The translations under genes were made by a program, and so were the position numbers. A stretch of 64,000 bases of DNA from Piper betle (lineage: Eukaryota > Streptophyta > Magnoliopsida > Piperales > Piperaceae), in assembly GCA_033002965.1 (NCBI GenBank), contig JAURVB010013801.1, forward strand, positions 248,001-312,000, in the 5' to 3' direction. The notes beneath the pieces were generated by a model. It was not told the DNA's origin. It searched no databases and saw only the letters and a program-made list of their open reading frames with translations. Numbering within the stretch: position 1 is the stretch's first letter; each line of letters opens with the position of its first letter. Positions 62,475 through 64,000 of the stretch are shown here, piece after piece.

Positions 62475-64000
62475 CGTCTCCTCCTCCTTTTGTAGTGTTC
62501 GTTACTTCTCTTTTTGATGATCGTTTTGTTGTTTGTTCGATCTATTCTATGGTATAGAGCTTTTTTTGTTTTTGTACGATCTGTTGGTTGTTTATCGCGA
62601 TGATGTCATTGACGTACAACTCTCGCGTTGAAGTGATAGATGCTTTGATTAATGTTTTGAAGTCTGCGAATGTCTAGTGTTCGAAGCAAGTATTGAAGAT
62701 GTTGATACAAAAATATCATCCTTGTAGCCTTTACCTTCTCCTATTTAATATAGGTTGGCCGTCTAAGTTGTTTAACTAGCAGGCGAGACGGTGTACTACG
62801 AATCGATCAAAGTTTTCTCGTTCACTTGAGCTTTTATGAGTAAGATATTAATTTAAATGGGTAAAAGTGGAAATTTGGATCTGAAATGTATGTGCGATAA
62901 CATTATGGTGAGGTTGGTTACGCCACTGACTTGCTAAAAGATTGAGTCGATCGGTTCTCATTTTGTGTAAGGGTAATATATGTCTGTTTTATTATTCAGT
63001 ATGAAGGGGGTATGAAGTATCTTGTTAATAATATGTTTTTTACGTCCATGCCATTGGGAGCGGCTTGGAGAGAATATTTGTATTCGATGTTGCTGTTTAA
63101 TTGCAACGTACAATTCTCACTAAACAATAACTATGCTTTTTCCTTACTTTAAATGGAAGCTATGATATTTGCATTCTTTTTTTAGTAATAACATGTTTGT
63201 TTGTGAGAATGCTTATGGCTATTTTGTATTCCTTCTCTGACTTTTTTCCTTGCTATATCTTATGTAAGTTTACTTTAATCTGATTTATCTTTTTGTTTTT
63301 CCATTTTGAACTTCTGTTGATTTTTGCTTATCATGGAATGCTCATTCTATGAAGGATCCTTGTTATAGCATAGAAACATTGATAATTTGCATTGTCTTGT
63401 CAGAATGTAGACTTGACCTACTCACTTTAATTTTTCGAATATTCTGGCTTCACTCAATGTTTTATGTTTGCTAGCCTCAATTTCTTCTTATCTTGAAAGA
63501 CACATCATTATCATATTATCACACCATCCCAACTAGGTTGGACAGGCATCTTGTATTTCTTATCATTAAATGATTGTTCTTGCAATCAGAGCAACAGCGG
63601 GAAAAAACCCAATCAGAACAAAGCAGCTAAGAACCCATGGCGATTTACCACTTATCCAAATGGGATAGGATATGAAGGAGAAGAAGGATAGAGATTTAAC
63701 ATATGATTCCCGTATATTGGATTGATTAGAACTCAGATTAAGCATTTGTGCTCATTGAAGCTTAAAACCTTTGTGGGTTTTTTTGCAGTGGTGGGCAGTC
63801 ACTAGTTGTGCTCATATCAATAGTCGGCCAACAATGTCTGCTATGAGATGGGCTTTTATTCGGAAGTAATTTTAGAAGTGATCATACTTAGAACTAGGGA
63901 AGATTGGAGTCTGGTTATGAAATATACACAGCAAATAGTGTGCAGAGATATTGCTCAGTTTCCTCACACTTGCAGTATGCCTGATCTTCATAACCTTTTT
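62475..64000. other. Probable intron sequence or intergenic
   Basis: T-rich, intron-like sequence following the GC-rich exon at 62.2-62.5 kb. No further exon could be recognised before the window ends. Confidence 0.4.

Noticed and set aside
1..64000. tRNA, rRNA or CRISPR-like arrays
   Set aside because: I looked for tRNA T-loop words, rRNA blocks and spaced direct repeats and saw none that hold up; repeats present are microsatellites and transposon remains.

Overview
The window is nuclear DNA from a flowering plant. It is AT-rich, with GT-AG split genes, TATATAAA core promoters, long AT microsatellites, LTR-retrotransposon remains and only plant-type gene families (NPF transporter, ROP GTPase, EMF1, golgin candidate 5, AAE13). 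The protein sequences look somewhat monocot-like, but that is a guess.

Layout. 1-2.3 kb (-): 5' part of EMC1, running off the left edge. 5.0-7.3 kb (+): intact NPF1-type nitrate/peptide transporter. 8.3-9.3 kb (+): type II peroxiredoxin (PRXIIB) copy with two in-frame stops. 10.0-16.1 kb (-): AAE13 (malonyl-CoA synthetase) copy with at least seven lesions. 17.6-19.6 kb (+): PCC1/LAGE3 KEOPS subunit, intact. 24.1-26.4 kb (+): type II ROP/RAC GTPase, intact. 27.1-28.0 kb (-): CcmH (cytochrome c maturation) with three one-base shifts. 29.5-33.5 kb (-): EMF1-like protein with a GC-AG intron and one frame break. 37.6-37.8 kb (-): mitovirus RdRp-like relic. 38.7-38.9 kb (+): PIN1-type parvulin pseudogene. 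39.4-46.0 kb: two related long LTRs in opposite orientation, one a solo LTR with a perfect 5-bp target duplication. 46-49 kb: AT-rich filler. 49.3-50.8 kb (+): PERK-like kinase pseudogene. 52.9-60.4 kb (-): golgin candidate 5 (TMF homologue), 19 exons. 62.2 kb (+): first exon of an unidentified gene leaving to the right.

The genes do not form a pathway; this is an ordinary plant gene neighbourhood with independent housekeeping genes. What stands out is the amount of damage. AAE13, PRXIIB, PIN1 and the PERK kinase carry nonsense and splice-site substitutions and look like true decay, as expected of a redundant duplicate segment. The single-base shifts in CcmH and golgin sit in A/T homopolymer runs and could be consensus errors in the assembly. 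I found no convincing new multi-gene system; the best leads are the decay pattern, the solo LTR with its inverted relative, and the virus-derived relic.
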